From contig JAOVFP010000007.1 in the NCBI GenBank assembly GCA_025738555.1, positions 4,402,001-4,466,000 of the forward strand: a stretch of 64,000 nucleotides of DNA. The letters are read 5' to 3'. Positions within the stretch are counted from its first letter, which is position 1. Each line of letters starts with the position of its first letter. This DNA is from Cyathus striatus. Taxonomy: Eukaryota > Basidiomycota > Agaricomycetes > Agaricales > Nidulariaceae. Shown here in pieces: positions 48,640 to 59,457 of the stretch. Made by a program: the position numbers and the translations under genes. The notes below the pieces were generated by a model. The model saw only the letters and a list, made by a program, of their open reading frames with translations. It was not told the origin of the DNA and searched no databases.

Positions 48640-50048
48640 CTGGACAATTGTTCAAGGAAAAGTGACAAGAGCAAGAGAATATCGCCTTTAGTGGCTGGTG
48701 ACTCCTGGGCACGTGAAAGTGCTTGGCACCAGGAAGTCTTACAGTTTCAAAATAAGGATCAGGTGTTTTACACTAACAGAACACTCATGATGTAAGGACT
48801 TTGTCTGACTTGATGATTGGACAAGATATTTTTGATTACTAGTTGTATGAGTAACATAGCAATAAAAGGTGTAGTAGACCTACTATTGTGTTTCAATACC
48901 TCATCATCGTCACCGGATGCCTCCGATGCAGTACCAGCTTCAGAAGTATCCATGTATTCGGACCCACTATTTGAGCCAGAACCCCCATTGTCTTCATCAT
49001 ACATAACCGAGCTTGCATCATAATAAATCTCATCTGGAGATTGAATTCAATAACCAGTCCCCTAAGGATCGTATTCACAAACCATTTTCAGACAGCCTGC
49101 TCTCACCCGCGTCATCATCGTCACTACCTCCGTTGTCAGCATTTTCGCCGTTCATGCGTCCTGGAATTAAGATAATTAATCCATGAAGCTAAGAGATTAA
49201 GTGTACGCACTTAGAGAGTCCGATGTATATTTATACGCAATACCGGGCACCCGACGGCGATTAGCGACCGTATATGGATGGAAACGATGAGCACTACTAG
49301 CAGGCCGATGCCTGCCTGATTTGACGAGAGGTACGTGGGCACCAAAGCGACCAGGCTGCATAGCGTCGGAAAGAGTATCTGGGCCTAAAAATGTGTCATA
49401 AGCGATTGGCACTCTACACAATCCACCATGTACTCATATCTACTTACCGGCTAGAGAAGAGCTCAGACTATCTTCAGCATACGTAACGGAATGCAAATCC
49501 TCATTTTCGGCGCTAGTAATCACTGGTGAATGGAGTGAGAAGAGTTGCATCCTCCAAGACATGTGTTAACAAACCCTCATCGGTACTACTATCTTCCTTT
49601 CTCGCCTCGTTGTCACCATTAGGTTCGTCGCCGTCATCGGTATAGTCAGTCCTTGCTGAAATTGAGAATGTACGTAAGCACGATGTTTAAACAATACTAA
49701 TTATACACACCTTGTCCATCTTGTCCTTTTACACTCCCAGACTGCCTGCCGACTTTGGACTTTGCCTTTGCAAGTTTTCGGCGGTAATTGGTGGCTTTAT
49801 TTTTGCAAAATCGGTTTTCCGTCGCGTGTCGGCGCGATCCTGACTTGAGGTACAAATAAGTACTTCTACCGAAGCGACCAGCCTGCATCTTGCACGTGGG
49901 GTGAGTTTGGACTAATGAAAACGCTTTAGCAAGTACTAATCCATGAATAGAGAATCCGGTACTCACATCTCGTATCAGTCATAATAGCAGAAATTTGACG
50001 GTTATGTGGGGAAAGAAGGGTCTGGTCATAAAGTTTAAGAACGTTCAT
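48640..50048 (-). pseudogene. Gene 'D', truncated relative of gene C
   Basis: ATG 50046-50048 (MNVLKLYDQTLLSPHNRQIS). GT-AG exons join in phase through the first half: exon 2 (MQAGRFGRSTYLYLKSGSRR... basic), exon 3 acidic (DDGDEPNGDNEARKED), exon 4 a second copy of the exon 2 motif (MQPGRFGAHVPLVKSGRHR), then acidic exons (NADNGGSDDDDAGESRL; SNSGSEYMDTSEAGTASEAS). The last recognisable exon, about 48745-48645, encodes QESPATKGDILLLLSLFL, which matches ALATKGDILEILF of gene C and ties the two genes together. Beyond it the conserved C-terminal domain of gene C is missing, so D is probably 3'-truncated. Function unknown. Confidence 0.5.
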
Positions 50049-50089
50049 TTTATAAGCACTTCAATTTCGCCTAGAATGCATAAAGACAA

Positions 50090-50220
50090 ATAAAAGTACG
50101 CGAGAAAAGAAGGCCGACAAAAGGCAGACAAATAACGACAGACAAAGGAAGACAGATAAAGGAAGACAGATAAAGAAAGACAGGCAATCGAAGGAGTAAA
50201 GACAAAGGAAGACATATAAG
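50090..50220 (+). repeat. GACAGATAAAGGAA simple repeat
   Basis: Imperfect tandem copies of GGAAGACAGATAAA and GACAGACAAAGGAA over about 110 bp, immediately outside the left arm of the inner inverted repeat. Confidence 0.8.
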
Positions 50221-50329
50221 ATATTACTTCCAGACAGATAGTGGAACATACGGCTTTATAACATTCACTTGTACTCAAGATAGAAATGCAGTATCGAAGA
50301 GATGTTAAACAGAATTCTGTAGTCAAGCG

Positions 50330-51800
50330 AACTTGGATCATGGAAATTGCTACGAGATCGCTCTGAGCCTTCTAAGAGTATAGTGCTCATAAGGATCGGC
50401 ACTATTGATATGGAATGTCGTCCTACTGTCATGGATGGGTGCATGTAGAAGGTATCTTCTAAGCTGATGATGTTGAGGTGGAGGTCCTGGTGGTACCTGG
50501 AGGCAGGGGCGAGCGAACTGGCAAAGTGAACCTCCCGAACACGAAGGCTATGTCGTCGGAGGCCGGTTGTCGTTCGCGGAGGAGCTACATGCATCACCCA
50601 TTCTCTTCAAACCAACGCCCAAGGTGAATCCTTTCAAATCCTTCCACAACACGCTCCGTACACAGAGAGATGTACTATGCCCTTCTCGAAGTCCCTTCGT
50701 GTCCCCCGTTACCCTGTTGGTTGAGCCGGAAATATTTTTTCTTCATATTCTGTGACTGTAACGTTACAGTCACACCGTAGCCAGGTCGTATTCGAATAAT
50801 CCCGGTGATCTAAGCTTGGAAGATGGACAACGATCTTCTCATATGCGTGGTTTATACCAACATAGATTCCGCATGTACTGGCACACCGTCCATTTCCAGC
50901 GATATGCTAGTGCGAGCCCTGGAAGCTGCATGTCGATAAGACAATTGTAAAGAACACACTTGCGCGTATGCTTCGAGGTAGTACAGGAGATCATTGTATA
51001 GGAAGGCAGTCGCTGGACGAGTGGAATGTGGTGGGAGCTTCCAGGTATGCCTGTCCATGCTACCAAGACGTTGGGAAGCCCATACACCTGAGCACGCGAG
51101 AAGCTGTCGGGAGACGAGCTTCGGGGTATGCGTGCACAATGCCTACGCCCCCGGGAAGCCCATCTAGACACAAAAGTCTGCTGGCAGACGAGCCGCTGAT
51201 GGGAAGAGAAGGGTTAGGCGCACTCCGCCTGCGATGCTGAAGACCCCATACCTTAAAATGCTAGCTTTCGATTTCACATGCATGGGTACAGGCCTGAGAT
51301 TGTTTTGTCCCTGGAGAATCGAGATGGTCTACGCTGCCTTGATGTTGGGAAGGTCAGCTGCTAAGAGATGCTGCTGACGAGAATGGTTAGAAGATATCCA
51401 CGGCTGCCGCGTATGACACCTCACCTAAACGCTATGCATAACGCTGGGAAGCTCATACAAGCCCAACTAATCAGGGCTCCTTGGCTGCTTGTAAGATTGA
51501 TATTGACGAGATACAGGCTTAAAGCTTGACACGTGACGCGTGACGGCTTAACCAGATTCAAAGCGTTGGTAATACCAAACACAGTGAAGGGGGTTGATAG
51601 TAAGTGTGGACAGTCGAGTGTGGTTCGAGTTGTATCCAAAGCGTTGGTAAAGCCAGACGCTATGAATGAGGTGGGACGGTACTGAAAGTTGGAATTCTGG
51701 AAGTTGAGTAAGAGTTGAATTAGCGATGGACGTTTTTTGTTTGTGCCAGACGCCGTGGGCAAATACACATTAAGTATGTACAAACAACCCCGCATCCATT
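50330..51800 (+). repeat. Dispersed repeat A, most complete copy
   Basis: Best reference copy of the family: ATGGATGGGTGCATGTAGAAG near the start, AGGAGCTACATGCATCACCC, the 24-bp palindrome at 50751, GTGGTTTATACCAACATAGA, GGGAAGCCCATACACCTGAG, ACCCCATACCTTAAAATGC, AGCGTTGGTAATACCAAACA, AGCGTTGGTAAAGCCAGACG and TTTGTGCCAGACGCCGTGGG at the end. It lacks any long open frame. Confidence 0.85.
50751..50774. repeat. Perfect 24-bp palindrome in repeat A
   Basis: TGTGACTGTAAC followed by its exact reverse complement GTTACAGTCACA. The mirror copy is at 55427-55450. Related, imperfect versions occur near 29095, 43110 and 60680, so it is a family feature. Confidence 0.95.
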
Positions 51801-52030
51801 ATGGCAGTGTTATGCAGCTTTCGGATCCTCAATTCCGAGTCATCATCAGATACTCCCTTTATAGCTTATAAGTTCAAATTTCGTGTTTTTTCTGTTGTGT
51901 TATAATCAAGTTGTAATCGAATAAATGGATTTCAGAGAGGGACAAATTAGACTGTAAACGACCGCTTGAGAGATAAGTACCTGTAGTTTGCAACCTTTTG
52001 GTTTGAATCCTAATGAGGGTTAAACAATAT

Positions 52031-53084
52031 TATATTAGTGAGTATAATCAATACTCAGTTCTCGCAATGAGTAGCGACGACTGAGTTTAGCAAGACTATT
52101 GCTAAACTACTTAAATACCAGATAAAAATGGCGGCACTTTGCCCGCCGAGGTGTGCACTACGGTGTTCCAGAACCGCAAGCTTTTTGCTCAGCGCTCGGC
52201 GCTCAGTGTTAAGCGCAAGATTCAAATCATTGATCGATTCCTACTGTGGCTGTGTGACAAGTAACTATTCCGTCACGCTAGTGTCACCTTGCCATCATCG
52301 TTCAACCTCAGTGCGTTCAAAATCTTCTCCATCGTCAATCTACGGGGCAGGAAGCTGGGACAGGTTAAATGTTCGAGGTACGTACGAGTGCATAAGTACT
52401 GCCATATGCACATACACTGATGCCCTGCTACTACGCCAGAGCGACACCGTCATCTTGCGCTCGCTGATAGTCTGACCTCCACTACCACCACTCCCTTGAC
52501 GTCTACAACGCAAACTTCAACTGGCAGGTGCAGATACCAGGAGGTAGAAACGACCATTATCGTCAAATATACGGGGCACATGTCATATACGTGGGACCTG
52601 GAGGCTGGAAGTTTGGACTGGTCAAATATTGGAAGTACGTACGTACTATGGGTGTGTAAGTATTAGAAACACATTCATCCAAAGCATCTACCTGCTTAGC
52701 CGATGTTCGTGCTAGCTGACAGTAGCAGCACTAGGCAACGTCACGTGATATATTGTACGATCAATTTGAATCAATCACCTGGTTGCTCGCGGCTTTTGCT
52801 TAACACAGAATCGTTAAGCAAATTTGAAAAAGCTTGCGGTTCTGAAACACCGTAACGCACGGCGCATCAATAGCGCATGGATTGCATAAGCAATCCTCAT
52901 ACTCCAATATATTATACACCCAGAAATAAGTACCGCTCTTATACTTATTACGTATTGCATCACAATTGCTAAATTTACAAGCATGCTTCCGTTGATAATG
53001 AATAACAAAAAATATCTAGATTGCAATATGTAGCTTGCTGCTCATGTCGAAATTAGTGGTAGAATATACAACGTACAATTTTAA
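52031..53084. other. Spacer of the inner inverted repeat, gene-free part
   Basis: Contains a small inverted pair: GGTGTTCCAGAACCGCAAGC (about 52160-52180) against GCTTGCGGTTCTGAAACACC (about 52831-52850), which could be the ends of a decayed element of about 0.7 kb. Nothing else supported. Confidence 0.45.
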
Positions 53085-53953
53085 CTACAGAGTCTCAGAC
53101 GCACGACAGGTTGATGCCCATATGTAAGTTCTGTATTTTACCCAGTTAGGTTCATTTTTGCTGGTTATGGTAAAATATCGAGAAGTATCTCCGATTTTGT
53201 GTTCTTTTCCGGGGTAAATCCGCTTCCAGACCATTTCTGCATCGCTTTGGTTGTCTCCGGCTCTCACTCTCCACCAAGCCTGCGGCTCCGAAGTATTCGT
53301 AATTGTGTGTATGAATATTACGCCTTCCGGGATGAGGATATTTGGTTTGTGGGCGGGAGGATTATCTAAAGCATTATTGCCGGCAGATCGATAGAAATAC
53401 ACCACATGGTTGATGCCATACACCTTGTGGGCCTGCGGCCGGTCTGCAAAAGGGTCTCTGTTGTTTGCGGCAGCCTCCTAGATACTGTGAGCACTGTGTA
53501 CTTATGTCAAGACCATAACAATCGCTTACGTGATGATCTTTAGTAGCTGAAATGTCTACTTCCTCCATGCTACGTCTTATAGAGAAAATATCCAGCGTCT
53601 CAATCTCGCTCTTTAATGCGTTTAGGAAGTATTAGATCTGCAGGAGTCAAGATTCAACTCACAGATGCCAGATCGCTGCCGCTTGGAGTATTCCATCGAC
53701 TAACAGGTGCAGTGGTGTGGGGCGTATGACTATCGGTTATCATTTCAGATATGATAGATGTGGTATGAGTGCAGGGTCTAGCAAGCTCTGGTTCCGGGGA
53801 GGGGGAGCTCTCGGGTTCTACTTTGTAATTACCGATCTCCCCCATGCTCACGGGATTGGCAAGCGGGGTTGGTAATGGCACAACTTGCTCGGCGGACTTT
53901 TCTGTTATGAATACTGTTGTACGATAGTGGATAGCGAACGGTTTAAAGACCAT
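53085..53953 (-). CDS. Gene 'F', small intact gene inside the inner inverted repeat (unknown function)
   Basis: Three exons (53953-53663, 53610-53530, 53477-53085) join in phase 0 at both junctions (introns 52 nt each) to give 254 residues. The first part is Pro/Ser/Thr-rich and probably disordered (VEPESSPSPEPELARP). The second, ordered part has many aromatic residues: VYGINHVVYFYRSAGN, EGVIFIHTITNTSEPQAWWR and NEPNWVKYRTYIWASTC. I do not recognise the family. There is no signal peptide or membrane segment. A TATA box (TATAAATA, 54034-54041) lies 81 nt upstream of the ATG. Unlike most of its surroundings it has no stop or frameshift, and its position between two mirror-image repeat arms makes it look like cargo. 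Confidence 0.65.
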
Positions 53954-54033
53954 CGTGGAGGAGAGGATGCAGGAGTATAGGCGAGTGAAGTGAAGTGAAG
54001 TGGCTACTCTAGCAGATACACTTGCATACATAT

Positions 54034-54041
54034 TATTTATA
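54034..54041 (-). promoter_or_regulatory. TATA box of gene F
   Basis: TATAAATA on the minus strand, 81 nt before the chosen ATG (53953), a normal distance for a fungal core promoter. It lies inside the spacer and not in the repeat arm, so gene F appears to carry its own promoter. Confidence 0.5.
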
Positions 54042-54172
54042 CAACTCGACTCTAAGCGACAATCAGTCTTTGATCTGTTATCAGTGGCACTTCTCTGTTC
54101 AAAGAGCACATTAAGTTCAAATAGGTATTGCAGCGAACCCTTTGTGATTTGGTACGTACTACTTAAGGGTAT

Positions 54173-55925
54173 ATATTGTTTAACCCTCATTAGGATTCAA
54201 ACCAAAAGGTTGCAAACTACAGGTACTTATCTCTCAAGCGGTCGTTTACAGTCTAATTTGTCCCTCTCTGAAATCCATTTATTCGATTACAACTTGATTA
54301 TAACACAACAGAAAAAACACGAAATTTGAACTTATAAGCTATAAAGGGAGTATCTGATGATGACTCGGAATTGAGGATCCGAAAGCTGCATAACACTGCC
54401 ATAATGGATGCGGGGTTGTTTGTACATACTTAATGTGTATTTGCCCACGGCGTCTGGCACAAACAAAAACGTCCATCGCTAATTCAACTCTTACTCAACT
54501 TCCAGAATTCCAACTTTCAGTACCGTCCCACCTCATTCATAGCGTCTGGCTTTACCAACGCTTTGGATACAACTCGAACCACACTCGACTGTCCACACTT
54601 ACTATCAACCCCTTCACTGTGTTTGGTATTACCAACGCTTTGAATCTGGTTAAGCCGTCACGCGTCACGTGTCAAGCTTTAAGCCTGTATCTCGTCAATA
54701 TCAATCTTACAAGCAGCCAAGGAGCCCTGATTAGTTGGGCTTGTATGAGCTTCCCAGCGTTATGCATAGCGTTTAGGTGAGGTGTCATACGCGGCAGCCG
54801 TGGATATCTTCTAACCATTCTCGTCAGCAGCATCTCTTAGCAGCTGACCTTCCCAACATCAAGGCAGCGTAGACCATCTCGATTCTCCAGGGACAAAACA
54901 ATCTCAGGCCTGTACCCATGCATGTGAAATCGAAAGCTAGCATTTTAAGGTATGGGGTCTTCAGCATCGCAGGCGGAGTGCGCCTAACCCTTCTCTTCCC
55001 ATCAGCGGCTCGTCTGCCAGCAGACTTTTGTGTCTAGATGGGCTTCCCGGGGGCGTAGGCATTGTGCACGCATACCCCGAAGCTCGTCTCCCGACAGCTT
55101 CTCGCGTGCTCAGGTGTATGGGCTTCCCAACGTCTTGGTAGCATGGACAGGCATACCTGGAAGCTCCCACCACATTCCACTCGTCCAGCGACTGCCTTCC
55201 TATACAATGATCTCCTGTACTACCTCGAAGCATACGCGCAAGTGTGTTCTTTACAATTGTCTTATCGACATGCAGCTTCCAGGGCTCGCACTAGCATATC
55301 GCTGGAAATGGACGGTGTGCCAGTACATGCGGAATCTATGTTGGTATAAACCACGCATATGAGAAGATCGTTGTCCATCTTCCAAGCTTAGATCACCGGG
55401 ATTATTCGAATACGACCTGGCTACGGTGTGACTGTAACGTTACAGTCACAGAATATGAAGAAAAAATATTTCCGGCTCAACCAACAGGGTAACGGGGGAC
55501 ACGAAGGGACTTCGAGAAGGGCATAGTACATCTCTCTGTGTACGGAGCGTGTTGTGGAAGGATTTGAAAGGATTCACCTTGGGCGTTGGTTTGAAGAGAA
55601 TGGGTGATGCATGTAGCTCCTCCGCGAACGACAACCGGCCTCCGACGACATAGCCTTCGTGTTCGGGAGGTTCACTTTGCCAGTTCGCTCGCCCCTGCCT
55701 CCAGGTACCACCAGGACCTCCACCTCAACATCATCAGCTTAGAAGATACCTTCTACATGCACCCATCCATGACAGTAGGACGACATTCCATATCAATAGT
55801 GCCGATCCTTATGAGCACTATACTTTTAGAAGGCTCAGAGCGATCTCGTAGCAATTTCCATGATCCAAGTTCACTTGACTACAGAATTCTGTTTAACATC
55901 TCTTCGATAACTGCATTTCTATCTT
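54173..55925 (-). repeat. Inner inverted repeat, right arm
   Basis: Mirror of 50277-52030; see that entry for the pairing. Beyond 55925 the sequence (CCGTCGCTGGATGC) has no counterpart left of 50277. Confidence 0.95.
54400..55880 (-). repeat. Dispersed repeat A, mirror copy
   Basis: Reverse complement of the copy at 50330-51800 with the same block order, forming most of the right inner arm. Confidence 0.85.
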
Positions 55926-57129
55926 CCGTCGCTGGATGCATTTACGCATCTTCCCCCTCCCACTCCTTTGTGGGTCGTTGACTGACCTACAATGAATTCT
56001 TCCACTTAAACGCACTTCACCCCATTGGGAAGCAATTAGTTGAACATTATGAAAGTAAACTCACGACCCCATAACGATCTTGTTTTACTTACTGCTGATG
56101 TCTCGATGTCACGAGCTTGCTCCCGAGTGTGTTAAAGCAGCGCTGTCTCGAATGTCTACCTGCCTGCATCGATATATTACGTACTGAGTATTGATGTATG
56201 TTTCATTCATGTTTTCATTGCTTGAGCTGAGTGTATTCGCTAAGACAAACTCTCACCGAAGCACCAGTGACATCTGAAAACATATAATCTTCGCCGTTTC
56301 ACGAATGATGCCATAGGATTGTTGATATTTTATATCTATGTCCCAAACTAATCCCTTTTTTCTTTTTCAGTGACTCTGACGAAGGGTAGTGTGGCAGTGT
56401 TCCGCGGTCTACACAGAACAACGCCGTAACCGGGGTTTCAGCCCTGTTTCTTTTGTTGACGCGCGCAGTTATTTGTGCTCTGATTATTTGTTTGTCTAGA
56501 CAAATCTTGCCAAATATCCCGCTCAGCTGAAGTGAGCGTGAGTGCAAGTTTCAGGGGGAAGAGTCCAGCCATAGTCGACACTCGATCAAGAAGAGCAGGA
56601 TGATAGGTTTGGGCTTACATTAATTATAGACTGAACTTTCCCTCAAATTTAATACACTTTCTTACAATATTTTACAGTTATTTCAGGCTTAGGGACATGG
56701 CTGCGCCAGCTACTATTCCTCAGAGCAAGACAGCTAGCAGGTGGAGTGGTGGAGTGGACTCAGTGTGCTAAGCGAACTGGTTGGTTGGCCTAGGCCTCGG
56801 CGGCGCTAGGCCAATCAATTCAGTCATGTGAGTGCTACATCGTGTAGCAAATAGCTGTAAAACTTACATGTTTTCCTTCTCAGGATGTCAATGATTGCGA
56901 GTTCAAGACTTTCTACATAGACATTCGGAAGCTGCGACCGAAAGACGGTGGCGACGCTCTGTAAGTACAGGGAGAGCAGAACCGTTACGCAAACAGTGCA
57001 CAACTCCTTGGGACTGTGGTCCAGAATTTGTGAGTTCCATCCCTTTTCGCGGTAATTGCAGCTTGGATACTTTTCTCATAATCTTGGTTATGAAACACAC
57101 GACTTTGGATTCGCGAACTGCCTCTAGCC
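55926..57129. other. Intergenic, no supported gene
   Basis: Several short frames without coding character. Nothing recognised between the inner repeat and the miniature element at 57130. Confidence 0.45.
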
Positions 57130-57329
57130 CAGGCTCCTAAAACCTGCCGCTCGACTCTCGTTGAGGGGGGCCCCATCCTAGTATCAGTAGTAGTAATCAT
57201 TGATGTGTAATATGTATGTACAAACAAAGAACCAAACACAACTCCCCCCTCAACTTGTCCTCAACGGCTAGGAGGGGAGAGTTGACTTTGGTTTTATTTG
57301 TTCCATTAGGATGGGGTTTTAGGAGCCTG
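57130..57329. mobile_element. 200-bp miniature inverted-repeat element
   Basis: Perfect 15-bp terminal inverted repeats: CAGGCTCCTAAAACC (57130-57144) and GGTTTTAGGAGCCTG (57315-57329). The interior is G/C-run rich (GAGGGGGGCCCC) and non-coding. No convincing target-site duplication was seen at the flanks, so the superfamily is open. Confidence 0.7.
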
Positions 57330-57517
57330 CACTAACCCCTGATGAACGCCAAGTCCTGATTGATGATAGTAGTAGTATCTGATACACAACAGGCCTTTAT
57401 GTAAGCATGAGGCCAGTATTTGCCGATAGCCCGGTGCCACTGTCCCCTTTGTTTCTTTTATTTGGATAAAACACCTTGATTTCTCTCAATGCCCGTAACC
57501 ATACCTCAATTCTACAT

Positions 57518-58961
57518 ATGCCTCAAAAGTTCATTCCGGACAGTCGTGTCTCCACAGGAAATCCATCCGCTTTCCGTGGTGTCACTTTCTCCCCCAATGG
57601 CAAGCTTCTTTCTGCTAGTAATAGTAATTCGGTAACAATATTTAAAACTTCTTTCTGGACCCAATACGGGCCAAGGTTCGCAAAGCGTCTTCCCAAATCT
57701 GATGGCCGTGTTGTGTTGTGGATAACAAATAACACATTTTGCTGTGGATACGAAGATGGAACGTTGGCCTCGTTCACGTTACACAATGTTCAAAACGTAG
57801 CCCCGGTACGATACATAGTTGCTGTTTGTCCTCACTATCCAATTTCATTGCTATCCAGGCGATATCCTGCGACGTCGGCTTCGCTTCCGAACGGGAAATA
57901 AATGTTCTCGCGTATGATGGGTTGAAACATCGACTAGCGGTGGGCGGATCTGATATATTGCACATCTTTGGTGTAAGAGAGAAAGGTATTTGCTAAGCCC
58001 ACAATCCAAAATCCGGAATTTACAAGTAGATGTCGATGGTGTCACATCTTGGAACCACGATAAAACGCTCCCTAGCCTTCCTATGTCGGAAGAAAGTCGA
58101 CGACACCCCGTCAGCATTGTTGCTGCTGCTTGGCTTCAAACGCAGGAAGATCGCCTGGTTCTTGCATATAAACATCATGACATTTCGTAGGCTGGCTTTT
58201 TCTTTAAGAAGTACTCTTGTTAAGTTACATTTCAGGGTATGGAATACCAGCACTGGAACAGTCCTAAATAAAATCGCTACACCAGGAATGATGTCAGTGA
58301 ATATTCAACGTATTTCAAATGGACATTAACATTATATTTAATTAGTCTGGATGGTGACCTTTCGCCATGTGGTACTATCTTTGCCGTCGTCAACGGCAAC
58401 CGAGGGGTAGACATCTATAGTATCAGAACGGGTCTTTTTGTCGCTGAATTTGCTCCCAACCGTGATGGACAAAATGTCCATGACCGTATATACACAGTTA
58501 GGTTCTTCCTTTCTGGAAAGTTCGTGATTACTGGCATTCAAGGCGGAGCGTTAATTTTTCATCTTGCATCCCGAATTATTACGCAAAAATTGAAGCATTC
58601 AAATGGTAAATTGCTTTTCAGTTAATAACACTTGATTCGCTATTAACAATGTTGTGGCAGAGATGAAGATGGTAGATGAATCACCTGAGAAAGTTGTGCA
58701 CATTGTCGCGGTATGTTCTAGCCTTTCTTGCTTTAGTACGCCATCATTAATCGAAGCTAGGGGTTCACGGACAGTAATTTAGAGGAGCATAAAATCGTGA
58801 CAGCATCAATTTCTGAACTTCAAACGTGGACAATCGCCCATGTTAAAAGATCAGAGTCCAGGACTGAGTCTACCAGGCATTATTTCATACTTCCTATCGC
58901 TGTTTTTACTGTGGTTGTTTCCATAGGTCTTGGTGTTATTACGATTTACTACTATACTTAA
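57518..58961 (+). CDS. WD40-repeat protein with C-terminal membrane anchor
   Basis: Seven exons (57518-57805, 57859-57985, 58027-58186, 58236-58292, 58346-58605, 58661-58710, 58761-58961) join in phase throughout to give 380 residues ending at TAA 58959-58961. WD40-like signatures: FSPNGKLLSASNSNSVTIF, CGYEDGTLASFTL, HRLAVGGSDILHIF, VWNTSTGTVLNKI, LSPCGTIFAVVNGNRGVDIY and RFFLSGKFVITGIQGGALIF. The last about 25 residues are a single membrane segment (FILPIAVFTVVVSIGLGVIT) with a very short tail, as in tail-anchored proteins; the propeller would then face the cytosol. Such WD40-plus-anchor proteins are common in mushrooms; the partner is unknown. ATG 57518 was chosen as the first in frame; a further upstream exon is possible. 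No defects seen. Confidence 0.75.
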
Positions 58962-59457
58962 TTGGGATGGGGCTGCACGCTCATTAGTAATTACAAATGG
59001 AACTGCCATACTTATGTTGGAGAACACTGTCATATATAATGGTTCATATATAGCTCAATTGCCGTGACATTCCAGAACCCGGCCAATGTAAGTATTACGC
59101 GCTTTCGTATGAGTAATTCCCAGTACGCCGCGTTCATTTGTTTCAGGCCACATGAATTCAGGACACATCAATAGGCTTAATGCTCTGTTCATCCATAAAG
59201 GTATTTAGGTATAAAGAGTGGAAGAGAAAGGTTCATTGTACGCTGAAAATCACAACAAGGTTAATCATACCCAAGAAAAGTACCCTTTGTAGTTGAAGTC
59301 ATATAAAGAAGTTACGGAACTCATAGAGCATGGCCACATCACTCCCTTACCGTAAAGTACCTCACTCCTAAAGACCTTACAGCTTACCATCGTTGCACTT
59401 GTAACAACTCAACGTTATTATCAAGCTATTCTTGAACTTGCCTCGATCTGAAATATT
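58962..59457. other. Intergenic between WD40 and Brl1/Brr6-like genes
   Basis: No gene seen; both neighbours are on the plus strand. Confidence 0.4.

Larger units (their letters stand above)
50277..52030 (+). repeat. Inner inverted repeat, left arm
   Basis: Reverse complement of 54173-55925 (paired positions sum to 106201-106203), near identical with only single-base indels found, for example in a CGATACTG/CGATAACTG site and a T6/T5 run. Outer edge: AAGATAGAAATGCAG against CTGCATTTCTATCTT. Inner edge: GGGTTAAACAATAT. The arm is mostly one near-complete repeat A plus about 250 bp of inner flank. Confidence 0.95.

Noticed and set aside
51998..52020. GGTTTGAATCC near the inner edges of the inner inverted repeat, resembling a tRNA B box
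   Set aside because: No A box or foldable cloverleaf could be drawn; probably chance.
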